Positions 46,860 through 55,237 of a stretch of DNA of 64,000 nucleotides are shown piece by piece (within the stretch, counting starts at the first letter, position 1; every line of letters starts with the position of its first letter). The notes below the pieces were generated by a model. The model did not search any database and was not told the DNA's origin. It worked only from the letters and a program-made list of their open reading frames with translations. The position numbers and the translations under genes were made by a program. The DNA is from Anaerocolumna sedimenticola (lineage in GTDB: Bacteria > Bacillota > Clostridia > Lachnospirales > Lachnospiraceae). The stretch spans positions 4,047,501-4,111,500 of the forward strand of contig NZ_CP048000.1 in the NCBI RefSeq assembly GCF_009931695.1, read 5' to 3'.

Positions 46860-48362
46860 TCAATAGAGAGGTAGAAAATTACTTGGACTTAATCTGTTTT
46901 CCATTGTATCCGTATTTATTAATTTTTTCATATTGGAACATAATATTGGTATTCCTTTTTGAATTTGCCTGGCTGTAGGGGTAGTAAAATTGAGTCTCAT
47001 GTAGTTTTCGCCATTTTCATAAGTAAAAAATGGTATCCCCGGCATAAAGGCTACTCCATCTCTTATACATAATACCAGTAATTCCGATGTCCTTATTTCC
47101 TTCGGTAAATGGCACCAGAAATAGTAGCCTCCGGATGGTTTGGACCATGACAAACCTACTGGTGCATGGTTTAATAACTCATTATGCATAAGGTTACATT
47201 TTTTTAAATACTCTTCTTTTATTTTCTTTAAATGTACCTCATAAGTACCGCTCTTTATATATTCACAAATCAACCACTGTGATATAGTATTGGGATGGAT
47301 ATCCATATTCTGCCTCACGAAACAGCACTGTGCTATCATTCTCTTATGAGCTGCCATATATCCTAGTCTTATACCGGAACATATTGTTTTTGAAAAAGTT
47401 CTAAGCAGAAGAACATATCCGTTTGTATCCAACTGGTAAAGAGTTGGTAATGTTTTTCCGGTAAAACCAAGACCGGCATACGCATCATCTTCTAAAATAA
47501 AAACGTCATACCGATATGCCAGTTCCAATAATTTTTTTCGCCTTACTAGGCTCATGGAGCAGGAGGATGGGTTTTGACAATTGGGAATTGTGTAAATGCA
47601 TTTAGGGTGATATTTTATAAATAGCTGCTCTAACCCTTCCATCTGCATTCCATTATTATCTATTGGTACCTCAATGATTTTTGCTCCGGCTGATTTAAAA
47701 CTTTCTAATGCCAAAAAATAAGTTGGTGCTTCAACAATTACAACATCTCCAGGCTGAATTATAATTCTTGTTGCTATATCAATCCCCTGCTGTGAACCTG
47801 TTAATACCATAATTTCTTCCGGTGTACAGGTTATACTTTCTTTAGCCAACAATTTGCAGATATTCTCTCTGAGTTCCTCATTTCCTGCCACCGGTGTCTG
47901 TGATAAAATCTCTCTGTTTGCCTTATCTTTCGTAATGTCAGCTAATTCGGCAAAGGGTAACTCCGGTATCAAATCGGGATTTGCCATTCCAAGTGCAAAT
48001 GAAATGATGTCTTTCTTCCCAAGTAATGGGAACAACCGGCTTATCATATTATTATTAAAGTCATCCAACCGATTATTAAATAGCTGATTCCATTTCGGTT
48101 TTACAATCTCATTCCTCTCTTCTGCATTAACGGATACCACTGTTCCCTGCCCAACCCTGGATTCAATTAATTCTTCTGCTTTTAAACGGTTATATGCATT
48201 CAGTATTGTACTTCTGTTAACACCAAGTTTCACCGCTAATTTTCGTTCCGGCGGTAAAACGGTTCCTTCTTCCATTTCTCCGGACATAATCTTGAGCCTT
48301 ATCTGTTCGTAAATCTGAATATAAATTGGCTGTTTTAACGTCTTATCTAATAATATATCCAT
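46860..48362 (-). CDS. MocR-family regulator (GntR DNA-binding plus aminotransferase domain)
   Basis: A PLP-binding transcription factor. Residues 1-75 are a GntR winged helix (LPPERKLAVKLGVNRSTILNAYNRL). The rest is an aminotransferase fold with GSQQGIDIATRII, YTIPNCQNPSS, EDDAYAGLGF and RTFSKTICSGIRLGYMAA, with the PLP Lys retained. Start 48362 follows GGGAG. Length about 500 is typical of GabR/PdxR. Direct repeats at its promoter suggest autoregulation. Confidence 0.88.
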   Translation of the reverse strand: MDILLDKTLKQPIYIQIYEQIRLKIMSGEMEEGTVLPPERKLAVKLGVNRSTILNAYNRLKAEELIESRVGQGTVVSVNAEERNEIVKPKWNQLFNNRLDDFNNNMISRLFPLLGKKDIISFALGMANPDLIPELPFAELADITKDKANREILSQTPVAGNEELRENICKLLAKESITCTPEEIMVLTGSQQGIDIATRIIIQPGDVVIVEAPTYFLALESFKSAGAKIIEVPIDNNGMQMEGLEQLFIKYHPKCIYTIPNCQNPSSCSMSLVRRKKLLELAYRYDVFILEDDAYAGLGFTGKTLPTLYQLDTNGYVLLLRTFSKTICSGIRLGYMAAHKRMIAQCCFVRQNMDIHPNTISQWLICEYIKSGTYEVHLKKIKEEYLKKCNLMHNELLNHAPVGLSWSKPSGGYYFWCHLPKEIRTSELLVLCIRDGVAFMPGIPFFTYENGENYMRLNFTTPTARQIQKGIPILCSNMKKLINTDTMENRLSPSNFLPLY

Positions 48363-48396
48363 ACCAATATCTCCCTTTGGTCTCAACCTTTTTGCC

Positions 48397-48453
48397 ATTA
48401 TATCAATCAAAACACCGGTTTACAACATCCAATTTATATTTTTACAACCATCC
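48397..48453 (-). promoter_or_regulatory. Promoter and direct-repeat operator of the MocR gene
   Basis: TTGTAA (48420-48425) and TATAAT (48397-48402) on the minus strand have a 17-base spacer. The -35 lies in one copy of a direct repeat, TTTACAACATCC (48419-48430, plus strand). A second copy, TTTACAACCATCC, is at 48441-48453. MocR proteins are known to bind direct repeats near their promoters. Confidence 0.6.
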
Positions 48454-48788
48454 AATTCCCGTTAACCCGTTATAAGCCTCATCTTTTTCAATAAGAATAA
48501 CTTCTGCCAGAAAAAAGTGATGTCAAAGAATAAAAAATACCCATTTGAGAGTAATCTCATAGGGCTTTTTTTCGAAACTATATAATTTTCTAAATATCCC
48601 ATACAATTAATACGAATTCATAGCTTCAGTTACCTCCTGGCAAATTTCAGCTCTTCATTAGTCCATTTATCAAGAAAACTCATAAAATATCATATTTTGT
48701 ATTTTATTGTAGAATAAAGTTGCAACTGTTTCATACTTCTGACATAAAATAGAATGTAATTTAAAATTACATGGAAAGGGTTGATTAT
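48454..48788. other. Intergenic region with a bidirectional terminator
   Basis: The space between the divergent MocR and glycosyltransferase genes. A hairpin near 48531-48577 (CCC..GAGA/TCTC..GGG) has TTTTTTT on the plus side and TTTTTT on the minus side. A 17-codon minus-strand peptide frame (MSFLDKWTNEELKFARR) lies near 48640-48690. No known gene is seen. Confidence 0.35.
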
Positions 48789-49706
48789 ATGGTTCCACCT
48801 TTTTTAAGTTATATAACCTTTAATCGTATGGGTTTAACAGCAAGAAGCCTAAAATCCATACTGGATACACCGGAAGATTTTGAAATGCATATCATTGACA
48901 GTAATTCCAAGGATGATACGTGGGAATATCTTCAGTCGTTAAACGACAGCCGTATCAAGTCAAAAACACGGCTGCCTGTGAATTCGGGACCAGTTTTCGC
49001 GTTAAATTTGAATCTCTCTAAGAGAAGGCCTGATCAATATTTTTTCTCTGTTGACAGTGATGTTGTTATAAAAACAAAAGATTGGCTTACACGCTTTATG
49101 GCGGTATTTAATACTTTTCCTGATGTAGGATTATTGGGAGTTCAAAGGACTGCTCCATACATTCCGATATATCCGCCAGTTATACCAATTTCAAGCAACG
49201 GTGTTACCTATCTCCAACTTACAAATGGTCAAATAGATGTGCCTCTGGATTTTGTACATGGGTGCTGCATGGGTATGAGGCCTGAATTAATACAGCAGAT
49301 AGGCTATTGGAGTGAAGAAACCTGTTATGGTGATGCGGAGCTTACACCAAGAGTTATGCACTATACCAGTTTCAAAGCGGGTTATATGAGTGATCCGAAT
49401 ATGATTCCGCTGATCGATATAGATATGACACAGATGATACCCTGTGCTGAATGTATAGCACAAGGATTCTGCAGGCAGGATAAAATTACCACTACTTGTT
49501 TTAATATCCATCGTAATTCCTATAAAAATGAACCTTTTGTTAATAAATTCAAATGGAAATACCTGGAGTTTTTTAGAGAGCTCGCTGCAGGACAAAGAAC
49601 TGCCTATTGTGCATCCATTTATGATCCCATTTCAATGGCGACCCATGCTTATAACCAAGAATGGGCATTGGAAAACATGAACTATTACGTTGCAAATAGT
49701 AACTGA
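48789..49706 (+). CDS. Glycosyltransferase family 2-like protein
   Basis: Probably transfers a sugar from a nucleotide donor. It has a GT-A fold opening (FLSYITFNRMGLTARSLKSIL), IDSNSKDDTWEYL near 43, a DxD-type SVDSDVVIKTKDWLTRF near 85, and an acceptor-side EETCYGDAELTPRVMHY near 178. No membrane segment is seen. Start 48789 (MVPPFL) follows AAAGGG; the ATG at 48771 is part of the upstream spacer. It stands alone on the plus strand, so its substrate and pathway cannot be inferred. Confidence 0.75.
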   Translation: MVPPFLSYITFNRMGLTARSLKSILDTPEDFEMHIIDSNSKDDTWEYLQSLNDSRIKSKTRLPVNSGPVFALNLNLSKRRPDQYFFSVDSDVVIKTKDWLTRFMAVFNTFPDVGLLGVQRTAPYIPIYPPVIPISSNGVTYLQLTNGQIDVPLDFVHGCCMGMRPELIQQIGYWSEETCYGDAELTPRVMHYTSFKAGYMSDPNMIPLIDIDMTQMIPCAECIAQGFCRQDKITTTCFNIHRNSYKNEPFVNKFKWKYLEFFRELAAGQRTAYCASIYDPISMATHAYNQEWALENMNYYVANSN

Positions 49707-49852
49707 ACAATGATTCCACCGCTAAACCCCGGAGTTAAACTTCGCCGGTCAAAGTTTTTACAGAATTATACCAGTTTTCGTACCAGCTTTTTACCCAACT
49801 TGTACTGAAAACCTGATATATATGTTAGTCTGCGATAATCTTAAACATAAGA

Positions 49853-49888
49853 AAACCGCCGGAAACACTAAGTTTTCGGCGGTTAAGA
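49853..49888 (-). terminator. Terminator shared by the glycosyltransferase and toxin-antitoxin sides
   Basis: AACCGCCG and CGGCGGTT form a GC-rich stem with a loop of about 14 bases. On the minus strand it leads into TTTTCTT, closing the antitoxin-toxin transcript. Confidence 0.65.
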
Positions 49889-49921
49889 ACTATAAAAATA
49901 TGGAATTACATTCCAATTTGT

Positions 49922-50137
49922 TTAGCAATCTAAAGGATGATTACTGATTATACTGAAACATAATCTAGCCGCTTTGCTTTGTATCGATGGATATAACTCC
50001 GTACTTTCGAACATTTGAAACGGTGCATGCATTGCCATATCAAGCAAGCCATTATCTCTGACACCATCTAGACCGCCAGATTACTTTATTAACATGGAAT
50101 GTGGCATTAAGATTTGTTCTTTACTTAACTTATTCAT
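49922..50137 (-). pseudogene. doc: Decayed Doc (Fic-type) toxin gene
   Basis: Starting with an ATGA overlap at the antitoxin stop, the minus strand reads MNKLSKEQILMPHSMLIK, then TAA (50081-50083). The same frame goes on with SGGLDGVRDNGLLDMAMHAP, then FQMFESTELYPSIQSKAARL and CFSIISNHPLDC before a second stop. This is Doc up to the Fic motif; the essential HPFxDGNKR is eroded to HPLDC followed by a remnant (AKQIGM in another frame). The first stop is consistent with GAA to TAA. The damage includes a substitution and loss of the active site, so it is real decay. Doc would phosphorylate EF-Tu. Confidence 0.75.
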
Positions 50138-50376
50138 TTTGCTAATTCCTCAAAGGCTTCCGCATACTTAGAAAGATATTTTGTTGCTGCTTTCTCTACC
50201 ATTTCATTCTCGGCAACTTTATCTTCCTGTAATTTACTATAATCTATAATTACGTATCTCGGAGCATTATTTTTCAATATAACCGCTGCGCCATTCTCGT
50301 CTACCATACGAGCTACCTTTGAAAAATTCTGATTTGCTTCTGTTATTGATATTAAATTGTTTAAATCAACTTTCAT
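50134..50376 (-). CDS. phd: Phd/YefM-family antitoxin
   Basis: An 80-residue antitoxin: an N-terminal DNA-binding fold (ISITEANQNFSKVARMVDENGAAVILKNNAPRYVIIDY) and an acidic C-terminal helix that would neutralise the toxin. It is intact, while the adjacent doc is broken, so it is now an orphan. It may still repress its own promoter, which carries direct repeats. The start follows AAAGGATGG. Confidence 0.88.
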   Translation of the reverse strand: MKVDLNNLISITEANQNFSKVARMVDENGAAVILKNNAPRYVIIDYSKLQEDKVAENEMVEKAATKYLSKYAEAFEELAK

Positions 50377-50402
50377 AATAACACCATCCTTTCTATGATA
50401 TT

Positions 50403-50436
50403 ATTATACGCTCAACCTAGGATATATTCAACCTAG
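50403..50436 (-). promoter_or_regulatory. Antitoxin promoter with direct-repeat operators
   Basis: TTGAAT (50426-50431) and TATAAT (50403-50408) on the minus strand, spacer 17. CTAGGTTGA occurs twice (50412-50420 and 50428-50436), 16 bases apart, covering the -35 and spacer. This fits autorepression by Phd. Confidence 0.65.
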
Positions 50437-50921
50437 AATTTGAACATTATTTTAGTATAGGAAAATGATGACGGAAGTAATTTGGAATGAGAAATGAAAA
50501 TATCGAAGGATTATATACAGAAATAACTGAGGGAATATATCTTAATGAAACTGTAAGGCTATATATAGATAGTCTAAATTGGTCTAATAAAAGTCACATC
50601 TCGATTAAAAACTCATTGTCATTCTTCAAAAAAACCGTAACCTTAAAAGATAAGGCTACGGTTTATTTAACTTATAATATTCTAATACTCTCGTGTATTC
50701 GAATGCTTCATTTCCTACCTAGACTTAAGTATCATGCAAACTCTTCGTTAAGAGGTTGGGTAAACTTCTTTACCCAATTCCATACCTAACTTTTACCCAA
50801 ATCAGAATGATATTTTGCGATATTTTATGATTAATTACGATAACCAATTTTCTATTGAAAATCGTCCCCAACCATTGAAAACACTGCATTTTCTAGGTGT
50901 TCAGCATTTACTTTAGAAATC
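50437..50921. other. Gene-poor region between the antitoxin and tsf
   Basis: About 480 bases with no convincing gene. A hairpin AAACCGTA-CCTTA/TAAGG-TACGGTTT (50633-50663) is followed by ATTTAA on the plus strand. Two frames (50487-50789 plus, and a minus-strand tail ending NAEHLENAVFSMVGDDFQ) look partly protein-like but match nothing recognised. They may be remnants. Confidence 0.4.
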
Positions 50922-51851
50922 CTAGTTGCCTGCCATCTGCTTAGCAACTTCATCGGCAAAGTTTTCTTCTTTTTTAGCAAGACCTTCACCGGTTTCAAAA
51001 CGTACGAAACTCTTAATTGCAATAGGAGTGCCAAGTTCTTTGGATACAGCATCAAGATATTTTTGAACAGTTAAGTCACCATCTTTTACATATACCTGAT
51101 CAACTAAGCAGATTTCTTTTAATTCTTTGTTTAAACGGCCTTCAATCATTTTTTCAATGATATTTTCTGGTTTGCCAGTGTTTTCATTCATTGCCTGAGC
51201 TTTTAAGATTTCTCTTTCATGCTCGATATAATCCTGAGGAATCTCAGATCTTTGAACGTATTTAGGATAAATAGCTGCAATTTGCATAGCAACATTTTTA
51301 GCTGCTTCTCTTGCCGTTTCATTATATACTGCACATTCTGTCTCAACTAAAACACCGATTCGTCCGCCGCCATGGATGTAGGATTCAACAAATCCGTTTT
51401 CTGCAACAACTTTCTGGAATCTTCTGATGTTCATGTTCTCGCCAATAATAGCGATCTGGGAAGATAACTCTTCTTTAACGGTTTTAGATGAATCTAATTC
51501 CCATTTTTCAGCTAAAAATGCATCAATATCAGTAGTGGATGTTTTAGCTGCCTGATTAACAACTGCGGTAACAAATGCTCTGAACGTTTCGTTCTTAGCT
51601 ACGAAGTCTGTTTCACTGTTAACTTCTACGATAGCAGCTGTTTTGCCGTCTTCACTGATAGAAGTTGCACAGATTCCCTCTGCTGCAATTCTTCCAGCTT
51701 TTTTCTCAGCTGCTGCAAGACCTTTTTCACGTAAGAACTCTACTGCTTTATCCATATCTCCATCGGTTTCGGCAAGGGCTTTTTTACAATCCATCATGCC
51801 GGCTCCGGTCATTTCTCTTAAATCTTTAACCATTGCTGCTGTTATAGCCAT
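50922..51851 (-). CDS. tsf: Translation elongation factor Ts
   Basis: Nucleotide exchange factor for EF-Tu. It has the N-terminal UBA-like domain (MVKDLREMTGAGMMDCKKAL), TDFVAKNE near 80 (the EF-Tu contact motif), and the dimerisation core to 309 residues. It follows rpsB after a 168-base spacer full of palindromes. The last gene of this operon copy, it is not followed by pyrH as is usual. Confidence 0.97.
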   Translation of the reverse strand: MAITAAMVKDLREMTGAGMMDCKKALAETDGDMDKAVEFLREKGLAAAEKKAGRIAAEGICATSISEDGKTAAIVEVNSETDFVAKNETFRAFVTAVVNQAAKTSTTDIDAFLAEKWELDSSKTVKEELSSQIAIIGENMNIRRFQKVVAENGFVESYIHGGGRIGVLVETECAVYNETAREAAKNVAMQIAAIYPKYVQRSEIPQDYIEHEREILKAQAMNENTGKPENIIEKMIEGRLNKELKEICLVDQVYVKDGDLTVQKYLDAVSKELGTPIAIKSFVRFETGEGLAKKEENFADEVAKQMAGN

Positions 51852-51884
51852 GATAATTTACCTCCATTTATTGATTATGCTTTA

Positions 51885-52020
51885 TAACTATTTAGTTAAC
51901 TCGAGAAATCCACAGAATTTCGAGTTAATCCGCACACAAAACATGTGTTTTCCGCATGTTTTGTGTGCAGAAACGCATGCATGCGTTGTTCATATGAACC
52001 GCAGGTGGCTGAATAACCAC
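51885..52020. repeat. Cluster of four palindromes between rpsB and tsf
   Basis: In order on the plus strand: TTAACTCG...CGAGTTAA (51896-51928); GCACACAAAACATG with its exact complement (51932-51968); AACGCATGCATGCGTT, a perfect 16-base palindrome (51972-51987); and GTTCATATGAAC (51988-51999). The set is bounded by TAACTATTTAG and CTGAATAACCA, ends related to the GTGACTATTCAG family. Confidence 0.65.
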
Positions 52021-52775
52021 TATGCTTCTACAAATTCTTCTGTGTTATCTTCTGCTGCTTCTACCGTATCATCAGTAGTATCAGTCATCTGAGTACCCTG
52101 ATTAGCTTCAATAACAGCATCAGCCATCTTAGCTACGATTAATTTAACAGCTCTGATAGCATCGTCATTACCTGGAATTACATAGTCTAATTCTTCAGGA
52201 TCACAGTTAGTATCTGCAATACCAATCAATGGAATACCTAATACATGTGCTTCCTGGATGCAGATTCTTTCTTTCTTAGGATCTACAACGAAAATTGCAT
52301 CAGGAATTGTTTTCATATCTTTAATACCGCCAAGATTTTTCTCCAGTTTTTCCCATTCTTTTTTCAGTTCGATAACTTCTTTTTTAGGAAGAACTTCGAA
52401 AGTACCGTCTTGGGACATAGTTTCGATTTGTTTTAATCTTGCAATTCTGCTCTGGATGGTCTTGAAGTTTGTTAACATACCACCTAACCATCTTTCATTT
52501 ACATAATACATACCGCAGCGTTCTGCTTCTGATTTGATAGAATCCTGAGCTTGTTTTTTAGTACCTACGAAAAGAACTTTACCGCCTTCTGCAACAACAT
52601 TTTTAATTGCATAATAAGCTTCATCTACTTTACCTACAGATTTCTGTAAATCGATGATATAAATACCATTTCTTTCTGTGTAGATGTACTCTGCCATTTT
52701 AGGGTTCCATCTTCTTGTTTGGTGTCCGAAATGTACACCTGCTTCAAGTAATTGCTTCATTGATATAACGCTCAT
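52020..52775 (-). CDS. rpsB: 30S ribosomal protein S2
   Basis: Small-subunit protein. It has the conserved opening [43 protein letters not shown] near 94, and [20 protein letters not shown] near 188. An acidic C-terminal tail ([20 protein letters not shown]) extends it to 251 residues. Start 52775 follows GGAGG; the frame to 52847 lies in the structured leader. Confidence 0.97.
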   Translation of the reverse strand: MSVISMKQLLEAGVHFGHQTRRWNPKMAEYIYTERNGIYIIDLQKSVGKVDEAYYAIKNVVAEGGKVLFVGTKKQAQDSIKSEAERCGMYYVNERWLGGMLTNFKTIQSRIARLKQIETMSQDGTFEVLPKKEVIELKKEWEKLEKNLGGIKDMKTIPDAIFVVDPKKERICIQEAHVLGIPLIGIADTNCDPEELDYVIPGNDDAIRAVKLIVAKMADAVIEANQGTQMTDTTDDTVEAAEDNTEEFVEA

Positions 52776-52791
52776 AATTGTCCTCCATTTG

Positions 52792-52860
52792 GTTGATTTC
52801 TTCCGTATGTATCGTTTTTCCGGCAGACCCTTCGGGCACCGTGCCAAAAATCAACATACG
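52792..52860 (-). promoter_or_regulatory. Structured rpsB leader, candidate S2 autoregulatory element
   Basis: On the minus strand GTTGATTT (52848-52855) pairs exactly with AAATCAAC (52792-52799), enclosing GGCACGGTGCC and CCGAAGGGTCTGCCGG. CATACG-type segments (52854-52860 and 52804-52810) offer an exclusive alternative pairing. This fits ribosomal-protein feedback control, but no family match can be claimed. Confidence 0.5.
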
Positions 52861-52877
52861 TGCAATTTAGCATTAGA

Positions 52878-52906
52878 ATTATATCATAGGTTTCAAAATA
52901 TGGCAA
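52878..52906 (-). promoter_or_regulatory. Promoter of rpsB-tsf
   Basis: TTGCCA (52901-52906) and TATAAT (52878-52883) on the minus strand, spacer 17, with an extended TGA before the -10. The leader is about 95 bases. Confidence 0.7.
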
Positions 52907-52971
52907 GCATTATTTTAAATAATTTTCCAGTGTATTTCAATTGTCAACAGATTGTCCTCAAGTCCCCTAAA

Positions 52972-53001
52972 AAAAGACAAGCACGAGGGCTTGTCTTTTA
53001 A
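52972..53001 (-). terminator. Terminator between the NUDIX gene and rpsB
   Basis: AAAAGACAAGC and GCTTGTCTTTT form a strong stem with a five-base loop. On the minus strand it runs into TTTTTTT. Confidence 0.85.
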
Positions 53002-53049
53002 CTCCATATTAATTCTCAAAATTAAATTCCACTTGCTCCATCAATTTGT

Positions 53050-53502
53050 TTAGAAATATTTTTTGTTACCCCATAGATTACTTTTTTTTAAATCCACATA
53101 TTCATTATAGGCACGTTCCAGTATCTGTTTTTCATTAGAAAACTTTAACATGTGATATGCTTCATGAAACTTGTAATATCCGGAATCCATAAAATATTCT
53201 TCTCTTTGTGGTTTGCTGTAATAGCTATCAGACATCATTAAATACCAATGAACATCCTTTATTACTGTATTCTGCGGTGTACTGAATGTATATTGGCTTT
53301 TCCCAATATACTTAATAATAGAAGCATCCGTTCCTGTTTCTTCTTTTACTTCACGTATGGCTGTCTCCTTATATTCTTCGCCTTCCTCCACAGTCCCTTT
53401 TGGCAGAACCCATCCTTCATATTTGTTTTTATAGTTCTTATACAGTAGTAAAATCTTTCCTCTGAATATAACTACACCGCCACAGCTCGTTGCCTCAATC
53501 AT
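53050..53502 (-). CDS. NUDIX hydrolase
   Basis: A Mg-dependent pyrophosphohydrolase of unknown substrate. The NUDIX box is complete: GTVEEGEEYKETAIREVKEETGTD near residues 38-61, preceded by WVLPKG as in diadenosine polyphosphate hydrolases and MutT relatives. Length 150. Start 53502 (MIEATSCGGV) follows AGGAGG. It stands alone with a terminator, next to the cell-wall genes but on no evident operon. Confidence 0.88.
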   Translation of the reverse strand: MIEATSCGGVVIFRGKILLLYKNYKNKYEGWVLPKGTVEEGEEYKETAIREVKEETGTDASIIKYIGKSQYTFSTPQNTVIKDVHWYLMMSDSYYSKPQREEYFMDSGYYKFHEAYHMLKFSNEKQILERAYNEYVDLKKSNLWGNKKYF

Positions 53503-53665
53503 CGCAATTCCTCCTGTATTTTGGTGTGTCGATTTCCTACTAACAGTATACATCATTTTACATAATTGTTCAACTAATATTTATGCAATTCTAACAAATA
53601 TATCCAGGCTGTCAAGAATTTTCCTTAATATAATTATAACTTACCCCTAAATTCTTCATAATAAA

Positions 53666-55237
53666 TTACTTATTATCAAAATAAGTTTTAAATATAGCAG
53701 AAGCGATTGGTACGGCGTACTCACTTCCAGTACCTACACTTTCAACTATAATACTAACTGCAATTTCTGGTTTTTCGGCCGGAGCAAATCCAACAAACCA
53801 TGCATGGGCAGGTTTATCTTCCTGATATTCCGCCGAACCAGTTTTACCGGCTATGGTATAATCATTATTATTTAACGCAGACGCCGTTCCATGTTTTACT
53901 ACTTCTCTCATAAAGTCCGTCAAAATCCCGGCTTCATCCGGTGTAATTACTGTTTTGTACATTTCTGGCATATATTTTTTTGTTATATTTCCGTTTTGAT
54001 TTTCTATATGATCTACAACATAGGGTTTCATCATAACACCACCATTGGCTATGGTTGAAACGATAAGAGCATTATGAAGCGGCGTTATTTGTGTTTTTCC
54101 CTGCCCGATAACGGTCTGCGGTATCTCCATTTTTGATGATTTCGAGTTCAAAACAAAACTGCTTTGATTATATACCAGATTGGTGGGTAGTGGTGCATTA
54201 AATAAAAAACTATCACATAACTTACGAAATGAAGATATATTTAAAGTGATGCCGATATTGGCAAAGGAGGAATTACAGGATTTTGCAAATGACTCTATGA
54301 TATCTTCTTTTCCATGGACATTGTTATTATAACAATTTATGGTTACATCATTAAATTTACCTTTTCCAACACAATTATACGTATATTTCTTATAATCCGG
54401 ATTTTCTTTCATGTATTCTAATGCAGTAAGAATTTTAAAGGTTGAACCGGGTGGATATAATCCTTGGGCAGCACGGTTAATAAGTGCTGAATTATTATCA
54501 CTGTCTTCCAATAAGTCTTCCCATAAAGTATCAATATTATTTGGGTCATAGTCCGGTTTTGAAACCATAGCAAGAATTTTACCGGAAGAAGGTTCTGTAA
54601 CAACTACAGCTCCTTTGTAATTACCAAGTGCATTATAAGCAGCTTCCTGGAGTTTACTGTCCAGAGTGGTAATAATATTATCACCTATATTTTTTTCTCC
54701 GGATATTTCCCTTAACATTTTACTGATTGCATTGTTATTAGACGTTAAAAGATGAAAGTTTTCCGATGCCTCCAGCCCGGTTTTACCTTTTGAAAATCTT
54801 CCGACAACATGCGCATACATACTTCCATAAGGATAAACTCTCTTTTCTTTTCCGTTTTTCTCTGTTACGGTATGTGCTAAAATTTTGCTATCCGCAGAAA
54901 TGATGTCGCCCCGGATTATCTGTTCCGCCAACAAATCCTGCCGTCCGTTATAAGCATTATTAATGACCTCCGAACTATCGCTAATCATAAAATTGGTAAT
55001 ATAACCCAAAACAAGCACAAACAACCCAATGAAAATATAAGTAATCAGCATTATTTCTTTATTGGTCTGTTCCTTCTTACTGGCAGCCGGTTTCTTCTCA
55101 GGCAGATTTTCTTCTGCTTCATCAACATTTTTACCAACAATCTGTGTTAAGGTGTTGAACTGATCCGATTTATAATCTGTTTTCCTCTTATTCAGTTGCG
55201 ATTTTCTTTTTTCTTTTTCTTTTTTCAATATTATCAT
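53666..55237 (-). CDS. Penicillin-binding protein 2-like transpeptidase
   Basis: Membrane-anchored peptidoglycan transpeptidase. A cytoplasmic Lys-rich tail of about 65 residues is followed by one membrane segment (MLITYIFIGLFVLVLGYI). Active-site motifs are PGSTFKI (SxxK), SCN (SxN) and AGKTGSAEY (KTG). The start at 55237 overlaps the end of the SEDS gene by about 50 bases, so translation is coupled. The pair forms a bPBP-SEDS synthase. The short extracellular part (no large dimerisation domain) fits the Lachnospiraceae PbpA/FtsI-like group. Whether it acts in elongation, division or sporulation is open. Confidence 0.88.
   Translation of the reverse strand: MIILKKEKEKRKSQLNKRKTDYKSDQFNTLTQIVGKNVDEAEENLPEKKPAASKKEQTNKEIMLITYIFIGLFVLVLGYITNFMISDSSEVINNAYNGRQDLLAEQIIRGDIISADSKILAHTVTEKNGKEKRVYPYGSMYAHVVGRFSKGKTGLEASENFHLLTSNNNAISKMLREISGEKNIGDNIITTLDSKLQEAAYNALGNYKGAVVVTEPSSGKILAMVSKPDYDPNNIDTLWEDLLEDSDNNSALINRAAQGLYPPGSTFKILTALEYMKENPDYKKYTYNCVGKGKFNDVTINCYNNNVHGKEDIIESFAKSCNSSFANIGITLNISSFRKLCDSFLFNAPLPTNLVYNQSSFVLNSKSSKMEIPQTVIGQGKTQITPLHNALIVSTIANGGVMMKPYVVDHIENQNGNITKKYMPEMYKTVITPDEAGILTDFMREVVKHGTASALNNNDYTIAGKTGSAEYQEDKPAHAWFVGFAPAEKPEIAVSIIVESVGTGSEYAVPIASAIFKTYFDNK

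Noticed and set aside
49922-50137. Doc frame as another homopolymer sequencing error
   Set aside because: The first break is an in-frame stop substitution and the Fic motif itself is eroded, so one missing base cannot restore it.
50487-50789. 100-codon plus-strand frame
   Set aside because: It runs through a hairpin that looks like a terminator (50633-50663), has no ribosome-binding site or recognisable domain, and its composition is like a spacer.
50852-51055. Minus-strand frame ending NAEHLENAVFSMVGDDFQ
   Set aside because: Most of it overlaps tsf in another frame. The tail looks protein-like but is only about 20 codons beyond the tsf stop, so it is at most a remnant.
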